A stretch of DNA of 40,223 nt from a virus. The stretch is taken from positions 1-40,223 of IMG/VR virus record IMGVR_UViG_3300047356_000069, one strand, 5' to 3'. This document shows, one piece after another, positions 39,180 through 40,223 of the stretch (position 1 is the stretch's first letter; each line of letters starts with the position of its first letter). The notes below the pieces were generated by a model, which was not told where the DNA came from, ran no database searches, and saw only the letters and a list, made by a program, of their open reading frames with translations. The translations under genes were made by a program, and so were the position numbers.

Positions 39180-39722
39180 ATGCCTTTAATAAAACTAAAC
39201 AATCAGTCTCGTCCAAGAACTACTGGTGAAATAATACAAGTTAAATCGGTTACTAAATCAGACACACAATCAATAGCAGGGACGACCTTTACAGATATAA
39301 TGTCTGTTTCAATTACACCAACAAGTACGTCATCACAAATACTCGTTATGTGTGACCTTAATATTACTTGTGCGTTGAGTGACAATAGCCAAACTGGTGC
39401 TAGATATAGTGGTGTAAAACTTTATCGTGACAGCACACAAATTGCTGTTAATTCTGAAGTCTCTGGTATTCAAGCTCCGGTTTGGTTTTCTGTGCAATCT
39501 ACCGAAACAACTAACTCTGGCTTTCAGCAAAACGCTGCTAGTGGTTCTTTTGTTGATTCACCCTCTTCTACATCAGCTTTGACTTATAAAATACAAGCGG
39601 CAAATACTTATAGTACTAATCACTATACTTACATCAACAGACCAAGCTATGGAGTAACTGACAATCAGTCTTACAACCACAAAGGCGTATCTACACTGAC
39701 TGTTATGGAAATCGCTGGCTGA
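39180..39722 (+). CDS. Tail adhesin-like protein, paralogue of 36284-36814
   Basis: The 180-residue protein begins MPLIKLNNQSRPRTTGEIIQ and carries the same domain as the protein at 36284, with an expanded central loop (SGIQAPVWFSVQSTETTNSG) and identical ends (TVMEIAG). Conserved core with a changed loop is what one expects of diversified receptor-binding proteins. GGATAGGAGACAGAT before the start is nearly identical to the sequence before 36284. Confidence 0.75.
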   Translation: MPLIKLNNQSRPRTTGEIIQVKSVTKSDTQSIAGTTFTDIMSVSITPTSTSSQILVMCDLNITCALSDNSQTGARYSGVKLYRDSTQIAVNSEVSGIQAPVWFSVQSTETTNSGFQQNAASGSFVDSPSSTSALTYKIQAANTYSTNHYTYINRPSYGVTDNQSYNHKGVSTLTVMEIAG

Positions 39723-39925
39723 TGAAGATATCACAGGAAGTCACACCAGAACTCCGTGTAGCCTTGGAACTTGAGGCTCACGAAAAGGAGTGTGCCGTAA
39801 GGTACGCAAGTGTAGAAGACAAACTGTCTGGCTTAGACAAGCGTCTGTGGCGTTTGGAAGCTATGATTATGGGGTCAACGGTAATAGTCGTTGGTCTTGC
39901 TGCATCCCTGTTAATGAAGCTATAA
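39722..39925 (+). CDS. XhlA/holin-like small membrane protein
   Basis: The 67-residue protein has an acidic helical N-terminal part (ELRVALELEAHEKECAVRYA), a heptad-like VEDKLSGLDKRLWRLEAMI and one C-terminal membrane segment (MGSTVIVVGLAASLLMKL). This is the layout of XhlA-type hemolysin/holin accessory proteins. T7 has its holin (gp17.5) at the same place behind the tail-fibre genes. It overlaps the previous stop by one base. Confidence 0.6.
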   Translation: MKISQEVTPELRVALELEAHEKECAVRYASVEDKLSGLDKRLWRLEAMIMGSTVIVVGLAASLLMKL

Positions 39926-39934
39926 GGAACTATC

Positions 39935-40223
39935 ATGGAACCTATCAGTACTGCCCTTGCAGGAATTGCATTAGTTAAACAGAGTGTGGACTTTATTAAG
40001 ACGCACATTAGCACTGTTCAAGATATTGGACAAATAGCAAGCCAGATTGATGACCTGTTTACAGGTGAGAAACAAATCCAACAAGCCAGAAACAAGAAGT
40101 CTGGTGCAGGACTTGGAGATCAGTTTGGGGTAGATACTGTAGCAAAAGAAGTCATAGATGCTAAACTCGCAGCAGAGAAATTGCAGGAAGTAGCCACTAT
40201 GGTTGACATGCGTTTTGGTCACG
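39935..40223 (+). CDS. Membrane-anchored conserved phage protein (5' part; continues at base 1)
   Basis: The start codon ATG 39935 follows AAGGA (39924-39928, 6 bases before the ATG). The protein begins MEPISTALAGIALVKQSVDF and runs off the contig end in frame with the sequence at base 1. See 1-462 for the remaining part and topology. The joined protein has about 166 residues and a C-terminal membrane anchor. Confidence 0.85.
   Translation, partial: MEPISTALAGIALVKQSVDFIKTHISTVQDIGQIASQIDDLFTGEKQIQQARNKKSGAGLGDQFGVDTVAKEVIDAKLAAEKLQEVATMVDMRFGH
39974..40223. repeat. Contig-end overlap, right copy
   Basis: Identical to 1-250 except G at 40096 against A at 123, a synonymous change (AAG/AAA, both Lys) that may be a real variant in the population or a sequencing error. 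It closes the genome into a circle. Confidence 0.95.

Noticed and set aside
1-40223. Integrase, repressor, tRNA, CRISPR array, insertion sequence or host metabolic genes (photosynthesis, phoH, thyX).
   Set aside because: None of the expected motifs or structures were seen; the genome looks strictly lytic.

Overview
The window is an essentially complete genome of a T7-like lytic podovirus (Autographiviridae-type gene order), given as a circularly permuted contig. The first 250 bases recur at the end (1-250 = 39974-40223, one mismatch), and one gene runs across the join, so the unique length is 39,973 bp. Every convincing gene is on the + strand. There is no integrase, tRNA, rRNA, insertion sequence or CRISPR array. 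Class II (cobalamin-dependent) ribonucleotide reductase, a MazG-like protein and a DUF3310 protein beside a T7-type replication set are typical of marine podoviruses. No photosynthesis genes, phoH or thyX were seen. A marine bacterial host (perhaps an alphaproteobacterium, because one holin-like protein resembles the gene-transfer-agent 3TM holins) is an inference only.

Layout. 39722-3245 (across the join): membrane and lysis proteins, small and large terminase. 3246-4107: the only large non-coding region, with a phage-type promoter, a long AT-rich inverted repeat, a good sigma70-type promoter, a roughly 20-bp-period repeat block and AT-rich DNA. By position it matches the junction of the T7 genome ends and the early region. 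4108-7012: about thirteen small early genes of unknown function. 7026-9450: a T7-type RNA polymerase encoded as two separate proteins. 9504-18122: SSB, endonuclease I, primase-helicase, family A DNA polymerase, 5'-3' exonuclease, DUF3310, MazG-like and RNR genes. 18157-26387: head and tail-tube module (gp6.7-like and gp7.3-like proteins, portal, scaffold, capsid, small basic proteins, tail tubular A and B). 26387-33918: internal virion (ejection) proteins, one with a C-terminal lysozyme domain. 33931-39722: a T7-type tail fibre followed by eight further tail, adhesin or chaperone genes, several of them paralogous.

How it works together. Host polymerase would transcribe the early genes and the two RNAP subunits. 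The phage RNAP would then use a shared promoter motif (TCTAA[C/A]CTGTACCT[A/C]T) found downstream of the terminase, RNAP and RNR genes to express replication and structural genes. The endonuclease, exonuclease and RNR would recycle host DNA and ribonucleotides into dNTPs. An intrinsic terminator sits just behind the capsid gene, as in T7.

Most notable features: the RNAP split exactly at the boundary between the promoter-binding N-terminal domain and the polymerase body; a DNA polymerase without the thioredoxin-binding loop of T7; a lysozyme moved to the gp15-like virion protein with no free endolysin visible; and a cassette-like array of receptor-binding genes joined by recurring TAGGAG stop/ribosome-binding junctions.
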